From: Macrobrachium rosenbergii
Taxonomy: Eukaryota > Arthropoda > Malacostraca > Decapoda > Palaemonidae
Direction of reading: 5' to 3'
Length of the DNA stretch: 64,000 nt
NCBI RefSeq assembly: GCF_040412425.1
Contig: NC_089749.1
Coordinates: forward strand, 19,265,162 to 19,329,161
Under the pieces are notes generated by a model that worked only from the letters and a program-made list of their open reading frames with translations, was not told the DNA's origin and did no database searches. The translations under genes and the position numbers were made by a program. How positions within the stretch are numbered: position 1 is the first letter of the stretch; each line of letters opens with the position of its first letter. Shown in pieces: positions 12,560 through 24,028 of the stretch.

Positions 12560-13600
12560 GCGATGTCTGTGGAAGTTGTTAACTATAGTTTGTTGTTGCC
12601 TTTCCTCAGTTTAGCTATGGCTATGGAGATGCAACATTCATTACGAAAAGCCTGAGGGAGGGCTGAGTGTCCATGGCCAGCTTAGTCATAGTTCTAACTT
12701 TCAAGTGCACATGGGGCTTTCTTTGAAAGCTTCTTTATATCTGCCAAGGGGAGGAGTTACATATATTGGTGATTATGTTAGTGTTCAGAATTAATCTGAC
12801 CTGCCACTTCGTGTGCATGAATGTCTATAAGGCAGTGTTCCTCTTTGAAGTTGATCTTCATCTCCTGGATTGTAATCATGTGTAAGATGCTTTCGATATC
12901 TTTTGCTTTTTAATTTGGTACATTGCCTAGGTAGCCTGGGAGAGGAGTTGCAGAGAAATTTTACATTGGTATGTTGGTAAACTGCAATTAAGAGGTTGCT
13001 CATAACTTGCAGTCCATACAGAGACTTCTTTAAGAAGTTTCCTTTACGTGGCTAGATACTGATTTGATATGTGTAAGGCAATAACTCAGGTTAGTTCTTC
13101 AAGTACTGATCTGTCATTCTGAATTGAAGTGTTTTGTCACAAGTGGTCAGGAAGGCTGCCTTGGCATGCTAATTGGTGTTGATTCTTTATGGTGTGGAAA
13201 TGTCAGTTTAGGCAGATTTATTTAGTCAGGAAATGTTGCGAAATCGTTTAACCAAGAAAGTTAGTTTTGTAGGTGTTTAGCCTCATCCTCCATCACTGGC
13301 TGCGCCATTGTACGTTTTGGGGATGAAAAACACTTCAGTAAAAGCTGTATCATCTGCATGCTATAAACTTGTTTTTAGGGGTAATCTCCTTTTCATAAGT
13401 AAAGAAGGAAAACAAGTGTTCCTACACATTACCTTGCGGAACGCCACCTATTGTAGGTCTAGGCTCACCAAGAGCACAAGACATCAGCAAGCCTCTTTCC
13501 CCGTTCACATAATAAATTTCATCTGAGACCAAGGATATTCCCTTCAAAATTTAAGTTCAGGTTTTTACGTGTAAATATATCAAAGACTGCAATCAAATCA
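12560..13600 (-). pseudogene. Degenerate non-LTR retrotransposon reverse transcriptase
   Basis: Read on the minus strand, three reverse-transcriptase landmarks occur in the correct order. DLIAVFDIFTRKN (13561-13599) resembles the first catalytic-aspartate block (usually LDLSKAFD). EIYYVNGERG...PTIGGVPQGNV contains the GxPQG block (about 13420-13520). HADDTAFT (13337-13360) is the YADD active-site block. Between GVPQG and ADD the frame reads FSFFTYEKEI, like the usual LLFLLYINDL. The frame shifts at least once and there are internal stops, so the copy is dead. Motif style fits Jockey/CR1-like LINEs. The part below about 13300 is less certain; its lower boundary is a guess. No poly-A tail or target duplication was found. 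Confidence 0.65.
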
Positions 13601-13654
13601 ATTAATCAAATCAGGACTCGTCCCTAATATCAAGGTGTTTTGACCGAGGGAAAA

Positions 13655-13745
13655 TCTTACAACCAGAGGCTAGGATTCAGACCTATGACATTTAGGTTTG
13701 ATACATAGAAGACAGTGACAATCATTCGCCCATCAAGAGAGATTA
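13655..13745 (-). repeat. tRNA-like interspersed repeat, first of a pair
   Basis: This segment (AGGATTCAGACCTATG, AGAAGACAGTG, CATTCGCCCATCAAGAGAGA) repeats in diverged form at 13962-14050. On the minus strand GGTCTGAATCCTAGCC resembles a B box, so both may be old tRNA-derived SINE heads. Confidence 0.45.
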
Positions 13746-13961
13746 GTTGGTTTCATTTGTTTACATGTTCCTGTCGAGTTCAGGTTTTGTACATGGAATG
13801 TCGATGAACCCAACTCCACCAAGACGACTGACTGCTAGGTTGATAACACATGGCTGTTTATGATAGTTTTGTCGCTAACACACACGTGACATCTTTTATA
13901 CTCACATTTATAAGGCCATTAATAACCCTTAATATCGAACTCAGCTAACCTGATAAGTGTA

Positions 13962-14050
13962 TCTGCCCTGGCCTGGATTCAAACCTACGCCTTTTGAGTT
14001 TGAAACGGAAGACACATGGACTTAAGCATTCGACTTTTAAGAGAGATTTT
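13962..14050 (-). repeat. tRNA-like interspersed repeat, second of a pair
   Basis: Diverged direct copy of 13655-13745 (GGATTCAAACCTACG, CGGAAGACACATG, CATTCGACTTTTAAGAGAGA), about 305 bp downstream in the same orientation. Confidence 0.45.
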
Positions 14051-14475
14051 AGTTGACTTTTACTCTACTGTACAGTACATATTTCTGGATCGTGTTTTGA
14101 GATGGTCGAGTGGAAGGAATGGAGGATGGTAGGTGAAAGAGTGAACAATTTAAAGCGTTGCGAGAAGGAAAGGGAGACCTAGAGAGCGTTAGAGTGTTTA
14201 GTATCGGTAAAAAGGCCCATATACCCAAGAACAAGGATAGCGCAGTGTGTACTTGGCGTTTCAACACAAACTTTGTGTGTAGGTATATCGTGGAGGAATC
14301 TTGCTTATTGTTAATTCATGCTTGAGCAGTTGAAGTATGAATCTGACAGTGACCGGTGTGTTGTTGTTGTTATGAAATCATCTGTTATGGTAAATGGGTT
14401 AATAGTTGTAAATCCTGACCAGTGTCAGCTTTATTGCTAAGCCATCTTCAGAGGACTGATATAGAGTGGTAGAAC

Positions 14476-14479
<4 letters not shown>
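14051..14479. other. Unique sequence, no gene seen
   Basis: Short spurious open frames only. Confidence 0.6.

Positions 14480-14551
<72 letters not shown>
14480..14551. repeat. (AT)n microsatellite
   Basis: Perfect AT tract followed by a degenerate TATATC/TGTATG tail to about 14610. Confidence 0.97.
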
Positions 14552-14553
<2 letters not shown>

Positions 14554-14611
14554 ATATATATCCTATACGTATATGTGTGTGTTTAAATGTATGTATGTAT
14601 GCATGTATACA

Positions 14612-15346
14612 TGCAAGTAAGACAGTACATACGAAAATAGAGTTGGTTAGAAAACTAGCATTTGCACCTGACAGGTGTTTTGTAGGTTGGGTCCTCCTCT
14701 CACTAGTGGCAGGTTAACTTTTACAAATCCGATTATCTTGCAGGAGCCTGCTTCCCTTTTTCCGTCTCCCAGCTACTTTCCTTAAAATTTAAACTTATTG
14801 CATATTTCTTTTAAAATTAATGGTTCAAGTTTATACATGCTTTGAGTGATAGTTATGTTGCTGGGGAAACTTTCTGTTATGAAACTAGACTCAATGATGT
14901 TTCTTTGTAATGCATTATGAGAATAAACAAACGTTTTTGCTCTTGTCCAGTTGATTGTACGATTTTTTACTAACATGTAAAAAAATTCCACTGTTCACCT
15001 ATGCATCTCTTGCACATCTTTTTTGCTTTTCTCTTTTCTTTTCCAGTTCTTTAATAGTCTGACCAATATAAAAGTTATCACAAGAATTTCATGGAATTAG
15101 GTAACAAATTCTTTACTATTGTCGGGTGTATAAAACAGGTATGAGTACATGTTTTATTCTTTTATTATTCTAAAATGCTAAATTAACTCCAAATTTCCAT
15201 TTAAGAATGATGAGAGGGAGGCACAGTTTTTTTTAGGGGTATAAAGAATCAGGTTTTCAATTTCCAGTGAACGTCCGTGCATATGAAACGTATATTTCTG
15301 TGTTTATAAATTATATCGGCGAAGACCCAAGTGTGGGTGCTGAATA

Positions 15347-15350
<4 letters not shown>
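14612..15350. other. Unique AT-rich sequence, no gene seen
   Basis: No coding signal or clear repeat between the AT and CT microsatellites. Confidence 0.6.

Positions 15351-15409
<59 letters not shown>
15351..15409. repeat. (CT)n microsatellite
   Basis: Perfect CT tract. Confidence 0.97.
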
Positions 15410-15414
<5 letters not shown>

Positions 15415-15733
15415 ACGTACGGAAATGTGAACAACTTGAAATATTTTTAGGCAATTGTGATGAATTTTTTTTTTGTAATTGGTGAGTTAATTTATGTTTG
15501 AAATTTATGTATTCTGCTTCTGTATATAGGTCCATAATCTTTTCCTCAGCAAAGTAGCTTTTAGAGATAACCTTTTCTTGAATAAGGTTACGAAAGATAT
15601 ACTGCATTAGTTACAAGACTTACCTCTTAAGTAGAATTTAAACCTTCACATTATAAACCTTTCGATCTGTAATTACATTTGTGATTAGTTGGATTTTTGT
15701 TTAATTAATTTTTTTTTTTTTTTTACTTTTCAG

Positions 15734-15776
15734 GAGGTAAGAAGCTGGTTGGGAAACTGCCGTTGTTATGAAATGG
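15734..15776 (+). CDS. Possible 43-nt internal exon between strong splice sites
   Basis: A textbook 3' splice site (a T-rich tract from about 15702 ending in TTTTACTTTTCAG at 15733) is followed 43 nt later by a consensus donor, G|GTAAGTT, at 15777. The segment is open in the frame starting at 15734 (EVRSWLGNCRCYEM) and has no stop in it. A GAG|GTAAG word at its start could alternatively be a competing donor 3 nt after the acceptor. Nothing identifies a protein. It could be a small coding exon, a UTR exon, an exon of a non-coding RNA or a chance pairing of sites. Confidence 0.3.
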
Positions 15777-16637
15777 GTAAGTTGCAGAATTTAATTGTCC
15801 GATATTGTTATGGTTCAGTTTCATGGAGAGGCCAATTATATTGGTAAACGAATGCCCTAGGGGGGTGGAAAGGTAAAAGATTAGGCGAAACTGCTTTGGA
15901 CTGATTTAGTGACTTCGCTTTGATTTCGTTGGACCTGTAGATCGTTTTGTAATCTGAATGAAATTAACCGATTATTATTATTATATTAATATTGGTTCTA
16001 CGAAGTCACTTATTTCCACTTCAAGACTCTCATACGGCTAGCACGAAGGGCTTGCTGATAAATGAAAGGTGTTGACCGTGTGTAAAAAATGTTCGAGAAG
16101 TTGTTCAGTTTTCTCGGGAATGGCTAAGGACGAATGAAAGATTAAAAGACAGCTAGGGCCTAAGGGATATTGTAAAGATCCTTTCGTTTACAGTGCGCCA
16201 CACGGTATATTGTGAGAGGTAACAATCCCCCTTCTTGGTGAAATACATAGGGATTACACGTCAAGCTACTCGCAATAAGGAACAACTGTGCGACGGTTTT
16301 TGGAGCATGACAGAACACGCGGTTTTTCTTTGATATTTTGACATTTGCTCCGAAATGTTATTATCTTTGCTGTCTTCATTACTTACGGCGTAAACGCAGC
16401 TGAAGACCGTTCGACGTGATGGTGTGAAATATAGATAGATACAGTGTTTTTATTTTTTACGCGGCTTTGTAATTTTCCTCATATTTTTTTGTCCGTTTGT
16501 TCTGCTTTTTGTTTTTACACCTGGTACTTTCCTCTCCCTTATCTATTTGTTCGATTTAAATTATACCACTGCTAGATTTCATAGAACCTTTGTAATTGCA
16601 CAGAAACGCGCATGCACGCACGCATGCACACGTATGT
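15777..16637. other. Unique sequence, no gene seen
   Basis: Mixed-composition DNA without coding motif. If the preceding exon is real this would be intron. Confidence 0.5.
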
Positions 16638-16642
16638 GAGAG

Positions 16643-16684
<42 letters not shown>
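16638..16684. repeat. (GA)n microsatellite
   Basis: GA tract with one GG interruption, preceded by a short CGCATGCACG repeat. Confidence 0.95.
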
Positions 16685-16689
<5 letters not shown>

Positions 16690-17819
16690 GGAACGAGAAA
16701 AAGTTAGGAATAAAAAATATCCTGTGATAATTTTCCCACGCAATCTTAAAAAAAACAGTTGTGCTGTTTTCCCCATCTTAGGGTTTGTGTGTACAACTCA
16801 CTATAATTGCTGTAAGGAGAAGAATGAATAAAACCTCTCGCCTCTTATGGAGAAAGAAAAGAGGGAGAAACACTTGAAAGACTTATTCCGCGGGGCTTAA
16901 ACTTTTCATTACAAACCTGTTCTCCCTCGGCAAACTTGTTATTACCGCGTAAGGGTAAAAAAAATAATGAAAAATTATATAATAGATTAAAAAAAGTTTA
17001 AGAATAAATCTACGTAACGTTGCGACCGGGAGCTGTGGCCGATGAAGGCACGCTGGCCGGTAATCAATTACGAACAATCACGAATCAATCAAGTCGTATT
17101 TGCAACCTACTATCAATAGTTAAGATAATGGAAGGGTAAGCGGCACGATGCGGTCTGCCTAAGTTACCCCCTCGGGTCATTTGAACAGAAAATGGACAGT
17201 AAGTTGATTATCGACATATCTCAAATTAGATCTGATGTGTATGATTTTTCTGTATGTTTTTCTTCTCTCTACCATTTGTTTTCCCTACCCCCACCCCCCT
17301 TTTTTTTTTATTTCATGTGTCCTTGCGATACGTTTTTTATTAGTCTGTGTTTGTTCGCTGTCTTCATCCGGGTGTCCTCACGTGAAGTATATACCTTTGA
17401 TATTTTTTGAAGCGCTTTTAGAAGATACTGCAGCTTTCAGGGTAGATTGTAAGATGCATTGTAACAAAATTTAAATATTTAAGCGAAGTGCAATTTACTT
17501 TGGATTAAAAGAAAAAGTTCATAAGTTTTTATGCAAGCCAGTCATGTAATCGTGGTGGGAAAATTTTCTTGACTGATGCATATAGAATAAAGGAGATCGA
17601 TCAATATTTTTCCAATGTAAAGTTTGGATGTTTGAATGGAGAACCTTTACTGAAAGTCAAGAGACTGAAAAATGTTATTAAAAGCTGCGTGTAATATAGA
17701 TTCTTAAGGAAAGAAATAAAAAAAAAACCCGTCTCCCAAAAATCTAGTTGAAAAAGGAGAGGAAAGCAAGGCAGATTATAAAACAGCCGTTAAACCCAAA
17801 CCCCATTTAATTTCTCCGG
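16685..17819. other. Unique sequence, no gene seen
   Basis: Contains a short C-run followed by a T-run (17280-17310). Open frames near 17192-17474 translate to low-complexity hydrophobic sequence without homology that I can recognise. Confidence 0.55.
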
Positions 17820-18124
17820 CAATTCTTGTGATGCCAAGGTGCGCGCTCTCCCATACCCGGGGCCGGGGCATGGTAATTATCGTACCCCCGGATACACTGT
17901 ATAATTATAGCATGTCAATTTCTATCTTGCAATCAGGGAGGTATCTCTCACTCGCATCGTGTTCGCACAATCATCTCCCGAGTCAATTCCTGGGAGATTA
18001 TCGCTCGGCACCGCGGAGATTATCGTTCATGGACCTGCACGCAATTTGTTTACCCGCTTGCTTTCGGCCCAACAGCAACTTGTTTATGAGGAAGCAGCCG
18101 AAATTAATTAGTTTTGCCGCTACC

Positions 18125-18126
<2 letters not shown>
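17820..18126. other. GC-richer unique block, possible conserved element
   Basis: CpG-containing block (CTCGGCACCGCGGAG, CCCGGGGCCGGGGC) ending with a TAATTA homeodomain-type word just before the GA array. The plus-strand open frame continues into the GA repeat and is not credible as a whole. Function is inferred only from composition. Confidence 0.25.

Positions 18127-18187
<61 letters not shown>
18127..18187. repeat. (GA)n microsatellite
   Basis: Perfect GA tract. Confidence 0.97.
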
Positions 18188-18190
<3 letters not shown>

Positions 18191-19318
18191 CCTTCGGTTC
18201 TGAAAGCTCTTCTTATTTATTTGTTTGTTTTGTGTGTCTTCGATGAGTTTGCACTGTGGAAATGCAGTTGTCGTGTTATGTGTACCCGTCTGATTTTGAT
18301 TTTGAAGAATAGCGGTTTTGTTTATTCCTTCTAAAGGAAGTTGCTTGAAGGAAGTTTTTTTTTTTTTATCTGGAGGGTAATTGAGATTAGGATCACCTGC
18401 AGATGATATCCTCTTTGGCAAGTTAAGTTATGCTTCAATGAGGAACTTCCGTATGGCCCGTAGTGCCAATGAATATAAAATTAGTGGTTACTTATCATGT
18501 CAGCCACCTTATCTTAATTTTTTAGATATTTTTCTTTGCTTCATCGTCGGTTACTGTATGTATGTTGGTTTGTTTATTTATGGTATGTGTTATTTTCCTC
18601 TTTATTTGTAATTGCATCTATATTTGCTCCAGTTGTGTCCAACCATCTTTTTCTTTTTTTAGTTTCCCTCTCGGGCTCTCTTCTGGGGCTGTTCAGTTTG
18701 GTGAGTATTGGTGTGTGTGTGGCTGGTTCTGTATAACTTTATAAAAGTTATGAATAATAATAATGATGTTAGTAAAGTTGTTATTATAAAAGAAATGCAC
18801 CTTACTTCCGTAGTCGAGAGATAGGAACACTAAGGAAGACGTCAAACAGCAAGTCATATAAGTGCCAAATATGACATGGGATGTCACTGACTTATTATAC
18901 ACTCCACTGCAAGATTTACAAATCAGAAAGAACTCATAGTAGAACCTTTGACATCACTTGGGTAAAGAAAAAATCTTTGAGCTGCATTTGGATCAGAATC
19001 ATCTCAAAATCCATTCAGTTCTTTCTTGGTCCCTAGCCAACCTATACAGAATTTCACTGAAATACTTCACTAGCATTTTGACATGTTGTATAGATATACT
19101 AACAGCCTTGGCTAAATGATTACATAAACTGCGTAACTTCGTTTGTTGAGGGATTCAAAGATTAATGGATGGTAGTTTGGCATGAAAAGATCTATAGCTT
19201 GGGCTAGGGACTATCTTCATTAATACCTTGTCGTTTTCTTAATAAAATTAGGTAAACGAAACATGTAAGTAGTTCATGTGCAATTGAACAAAATAGGGGT
19301 AAGCGTACGATGACCCAC
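18188..19318. other. Unique sequence, no gene seen
   Basis: AT-rich. If the minus-strand exon at 19319-19438 is real, this is the start of its downstream intron. Confidence 0.5.
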
Positions 19319-19438
19319 CTTGACTCCAAAAGTCAAAAGTCTTTCGCCCAAGGCTAGGTAACGGCTGCCATCTGGAGGTTGTGCCCCGTCCTTGAAGGTC
19401 AGCCAGAGTCCACCTTGTCCGTGACCAGTTAAAATGAC
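19319..19438 (-). CDS. Probable internal coding exon, 40 codons, protein not identified
   Basis: On the minus strand the acceptor CATTTGCAG is followed by an open segment of exactly 120 nt that ends GTCAAG|GTGGGT, a near-consensus donor. The frame beginning at the first exon base translates to VILTGHGQGGLWLTFKDG followed by AQPPDGSRYLALGERLLTFG and VK. It is rich in Gly with a balanced residue mix and no low complexity. Codon use is GC-richer than the surroundings (many codons end in C or G). The exon would be phase 0 at both ends. The polypyrimidine tract before the acceptor is weak. No neighbouring exon of the same protein was identified, so long introns are implied. Alternatives are a fragment of a mobile-element protein or a chance frame. 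Confidence 0.5.
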
Positions 19439-19569
19439 CTGCAAATGTTCTTTCAATTAAACCCTTGTAATAACAGTTCTCCTGGAAATGAACCAAAATA
19501 TTCAATTGTGTGAACGGCTGGCAACTGTAGCCAAGACTGGTTTAGTGCTAATCCTCTAGACAGAACCCC
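19439..19569. other. Sequence between candidate exon and SINE
   Basis: No separate feature. Part of the host segment that continues beyond the SINE at 19853. Confidence 0.5.
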
Positions 19570-19852
19570 AGTTCCCAGTCCAAAAAAAAAGTTAAGTATA
19601 CCTTAGATTAACCAGACCACTGAGCTGATTAACAGCTCTCTATAGGGCTGGCCCGAAGGATTAGATTTATTTTACGTGGCAAAGAACCAATTGGTTACCT
19701 AGCAACAGGACCCTACAGCTTATTGTGGAATCCGAATCACATTATAGCGAGAAATGAAGTTCTATCACCAGAAATAAATTCCTCCAATTCTTCATTGGCC
19801 GGTCGGAGAACGGTACCCACCCGTCCAATGAGGAACTAGTTCCCAGTCCAAA
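19570..19852 (-). mobile_element. Decapod tRNA-derived SINE with 15-bp target-site duplication
   Basis: The body (TATACCTTAGATTAACCAGA, GGCTGGCCCGAAGGATTAGA, CCTAGCAACAGG, CAGCTTATTGTGGAATCCGA, ACCCGTCCAATGAGGAAC) matches the second copy at 45690-45935 and a consensus I know from decapods. In the second copy the minus strand shows a GGGTTCGACTC-type B box, so the tRNA-like head is at the right. The insertion is bounded by the direct repeat AGTTCCCAGTCCAAA at 19570-19584 and 19838-19852. On the minus strand the 3' end carries a T run (the A run at 19582-19590 on the plus strand). Confidence 0.85.
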
Positions 19853-20100
19853 GTGACAGAGAAGTCCTCTGCTGTTTTCGTACAGTTCTGAGCTGAGGTA
19901 GCGCCATTCCCGCTCATTTTAAAGACGCCGATCGCGGTTTCATTTCTGACTGGACAGTATTCTTGCCTGTTGATCCTGTTTGGAGACGCACCACCTAACA
20001 TTATGAATACAGAGGTCCTCCGGGACCGGGTTACCAACGAAGGTTGCGACGCCCGTCCCAACGGAAACTCCCAGCAGTGAATACTGAGCTGTGATGAGAC
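19853..20100. other. GC-richer segment flanking the SINE
   Basis: A minus-strand open frame (to 20061) is open for about 70 codons up to the SINE junction. Joining across the removed SINE gives only a further dozen codons before a stop. No motif is recognisable. It could be an older repeat into which the SINE jumped. Confidence 0.35.
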
Positions 20101-20925
20101 AAGCGATACAGGGTTAAGCTCTGGGTGTAAGAAGTCTATGATATATGATCAGAAACTGCCCATGAGTATGTTGGATATAATTTTACTTGAGTAAATTCAC
20201 AGACTTTAAGATGCTGGTTGATTCTCCTTATTCATAGTTTTTCTTGCGTGCCACTACTTGTTTTGATATTAATAAATCATAGGACTAAGTTGCCAATTAA
20301 CGATGCTCTAAGTAATACTGTATGCTGTAATTATTAAGTTAGCCTCGACTATGTTGCAATTTTAGTGCCCGCGGGGTAAAAACTGTCAACTCAAAATTGC
20401 TGCTGTTGAACGTCAAAATAATTCATAATTCTCTGCTGGGCTATATTTGTAAAGCATAGATTTTTACTTTTTTATATTTGTGAATATCATCCCGTACCTT
20501 ACCTTGCAAATATGAATTATTATTGTAATATTATTCTGAAGACATTAAATTGTAACTGTGACTGCGGAGTCAATATTAGTAGGTTACTGTCCTTGGTACG
20601 ACAAACATGTTGAAATAGGTCAAATGCGATAAGAATTCATATTATTTTGACGGAATGGAACTGCTCATGCATTAACCCTTTGAGGTTCTGGGTGCAGGGA
20701 CTGCCCCGAAAGATGGAGAGGCATATCATATTAAAGGTAATGCATAAGGAGTCCATATTATTGCTACACTGTTTTTTATTATTTCGAGATTTAAATCGCA
20801 CGCTATCGATATTTCCTTTAAGAAATATATTTAAGAATGAAAAGTAATGAAAACTGATATTTGATATTATTTCTTAGTCTTAGGAAAAGAGATAAATGTA
20901 AGAATCAGAATGGTAAGATTCCTCA

Positions 20926-20930
<5 letters not shown>
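20101..20930. other. Unique AT-rich sequence, no gene seen
   Basis: No coding signal. Confidence 0.6.

Positions 20931-21010
<80 letters not shown>
20931..21010. repeat. (AT)n microsatellite
   Basis: Perfect AT tract of about 80 bp. Confidence 0.97.
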
Positions 21011-21011
<1 letters not shown>

Positions 21012-21725
21012 GCTCTGTGTTTTATGTATGTGTATATGCACCAGCAAGAAAAGTAGATATTATTTTAATACAGAATGGTGGAAAATATAGTGTAAAACAC
21101 TTAAATAATGAAGAGCAACTCTGCAAGATTGCCAGAGAGAGCAATCCACAAAAAAAAACCATGCATGCTCAACCTGTTATTTTTGTTGTCAGTTCGGGAC
21201 CCAGTTGAATCTCAGTCCTGTTATATTTCTTAATGATTTTTCAAAAGTATAGATTACTTATTTTGCATTCATAAGTTTTAACAAATTTCTTAGATATTGC
21301 TTATTGCGTTTTAGGAAGCAGTTTTTGTATTATGCAACGTTCTATAATATTAATTTTGGGACTAACCAGTATTATGCGTCATTACAGACAGATCTGATAT
21401 TTTTATGAGAAATCAAGAGTGCTTTCTTGTGCCTCTAAGTATGTGTTTATTGTGTTGGTTCTTTTTCTGCTATCGTTTGTGTTGATCTTGCATGATTGAA
21501 CCTCAGCAAATTACCCTCATTACCTACGACAAAAAGGTTATGTGTTTTTTTGAAGGCTGTTTGTTACCTGTGACAAGGCGGTCATGTTTTTTTTACCCGG
21601 TTTGTTTGTTTGTTCTATTGTTAGCTGGATTATGCAAGAAAGTGCGTATGTTTTTATTAAAACTCTACTGTAGGTGGGTATTGTGACTCGCAACAACTGA
21701 TTTGATTTTAGGAGATATCCAAGTT
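21011..21725. other. Unique AT-rich sequence, no gene seen
   Basis: No coding signal or repeat. Confidence 0.6.
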
Positions 21726-21764
21726 TGGGGGTTGTTGAGGGGGTTGGAGGGTTGTGGGGGGAGA
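21726..21764 (+). other. Potential G-quadruplex motif
   Basis: Four G runs of at least three (GGGGG, GGGGG, GGG, GGGGGG) lie on the plus strand separated by loops of 5-7 bases. Confidence 0.6.
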
Positions 21765-21951
21765 GTCGCGATTGTTCAACCCGGCCCTTTTCCATTGTTT
21801 ATCATACGAATTTTGGCCCCTAGTTGATATGGAAGTCTTTGTGTTTAACAATTTTCTTGAAAAATAATTAGGTTTGTTGCGAATGTTTTTCTTTCCTGTG
21901 TATTTGTTGATAGCAGGATTACACAAAAATTATTTTTGTGGTTGCATTTAG

Positions 21952-21987
21952 CTCTCTCTCTCGTGCCTCTCTCTCTCTCTCTCTCTC
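21952..21987. repeat. Interrupted (CT)n microsatellite
   Basis: CT tract with a TCGTGC interruption. Confidence 0.9.
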
Positions 21988-22093
21988 GACCCGAGACGAT
22001 TACGGTCCAGGACCGCTGGGGCAGGTTGTGATCTGTGAACGCTCTAATTAATTTTGCTGTAATCCGGTATTTTAGGTTTGATAATGGTTAGAT

Positions 22094-22316
<223 letters not shown>

Positions 22317-22387
22317 GATAATGCCTGCTGCTGAGTGTAGTAGTATTAAATGACTGAATATTAATTTCATTGGTTTTGTTTTTCAGA

Positions 22388-22525
22388 CCCTTTTTAGAAG
22401 GTTTAGTTAATTTACTGAATGCACAATAAAATATTTCAGAACGTCCTTAAACCTTATGCCCTTTTTAGAGGATTTAGTTAATTTACTGAAAATACAATGA
22501 AATATTTCAGAGCGTCCATAAACTA
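22388..22525. repeat. Two tandem copies of a 71-bp unit
   Basis: CCCTTTTTAGA, GGTTTAGTTAATTTACTGAA and AAATATTTCAGA with CGTCC occur at 22388-22454 and again at 22459-22525, differing at a few positions. Confidence 0.85.
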
Positions 22526-22539
22526 TTATTTCATTTATA

Positions 22540-23617
22540 AACGAAGATAATCGTCTGACCTGGAGTTCGTGAAAGACTACTTCTCAATGTTTGGTTTTAA
22601 ATTCATTTGCAGGATCAGTTTGATGGTGTTATTCAATGTTCACTGGTACTTTTTTTTCTTTTGCATGGTGTCTCCTTTAAAGCAATTAATGACTGAGAGC
22701 TTTCAAGGTTTAGTAGAACCGTACTTTTAATCCAGTTTCTTAGGATTTCTTTTAGGGTTTCATTTTAAGTGCAAGAAGTCTATTACTAAACATTTTTGCA
22801 CTTTAAATAAACTTCTATTATTGCTTTTGAAAGATTGAGTTCATTTTGCGTTAATATAGACTCTTGCTCTGTTATTAAGTGTCGACTCATGATGTTTCGG
22901 AAGGTTTCAGACATGTTTCGCTGCCAAATCTTGTTCAGTTAGAGCAAGATATGGGTCAAGTTAACGGTTTCAGCATCCAAAGTGGTGACACACTGGCTGG
23001 CTAGACAAAAAGGTTAATTACATCGAAAACACAGAGAAAGACACTGAGTTCTGAAGTGTAGAAGTCCCTGGGATGGGAGATTGCCACCAGGTCCTTCTAT
23101 CATTTGACATAATTTTTGTACTCTGTGGGTACACTGTAATCGTGGCCAACGAGCATGAGGGCTTCGTTATCTTGCCGTGGCAATCCACGGACATACAGTG
23201 AACCCGATTTCGAGATTATACTGTAGGTTGCCAGGACCGGATAATGAAATTTTCAGGCTCACTGGATAAAACTTCAGTACGAAAGTGATAAGCAGAGTTA
23301 CTTTATCTTTGTGTAAGTGTGGGGACTAGTTATGACTGCAACCTCCGTTTTTCGTCGGTTTTTGCTTTGAATCTGTAATCCCAAAATTACAAATCAGTGG
23401 TTTTTAAAATTTTCCTGTCTTTCTGGAGGGTACCATGCTTACCGCTAATGTTTTTCCCCATTTTTGTATATCCAAAAATTACATGTGGTGTCCTTGTTGA
23501 ATTTTATAATCTGTATGTTGGGTATTACACCTATAACTACCTTTTCGCCATTTATATTTTAAATTTTTAAATTCAGTTCTGTAATTGCATATTGAGCATT
23601 CAGTCACCTCTACGAGG
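22540..23617 (+). repeat. Tandem segmental duplication, unit 1
   Basis: About 1.1 kb of low-copy-looking DNA recurs in the same order and orientation at about 23660-25131. Shared landmarks include AGCTTTCAAGGTTTAGTAGA, GACTCATGATGTTTCG, GTACTCTGTGGGTACACTGT, GGTTGCCAGGACCGGATAAT, ACCGCTAATGTTTTTCCC and ATTGAGCATTCAGTCACCTC. Many substitutions and small indels separate the units, so the duplication is old. No coding frame is preserved in both. Confidence 0.85.
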
Positions 23618-24028
23618 TAACACGTCAAATCAAAACTCAGCCACTACAGGATATAAATACTGTTAATGAAAGACTGCCTACTGAAAGCTTTAGTCTGAAA
23701 TTCAATTGTAGAATCAGCTTAAGGGTTAATCAGCTGAGCTGCGAAGCGGAAGCTAAAATTATAGGCGTTCTTTTGCATGTTAATATGTTAATGGGAACAG
23801 TATTTTTCTTTTCTTTGTATGATGTCTTATTTTAAGTAATTAAGACTTTGAAAGCTTTCAAGGTTTAGTAGAAGTTCACTTTTAATTCATTTTCTCATGA
23901 TTTCATTTATGGTTTTTTTAAGCGCAAGAAATCTGTTACTAATCGTTTTACGTTTTTACGAAATTGTCTTTGTCCGACATAACTTCTTGTTCTTTGAACA
24001 GCCTGTATCGTTGGCTTTAAATATCGAC

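Noticed and set aside
19792..20061. Minus-strand frame as a gene disrupted by the SINE
   Set aside because: Removing the SINE extends the frame by only about a dozen codons before a stop, and no motif is recognisable. Kept only as an unexplained segment.
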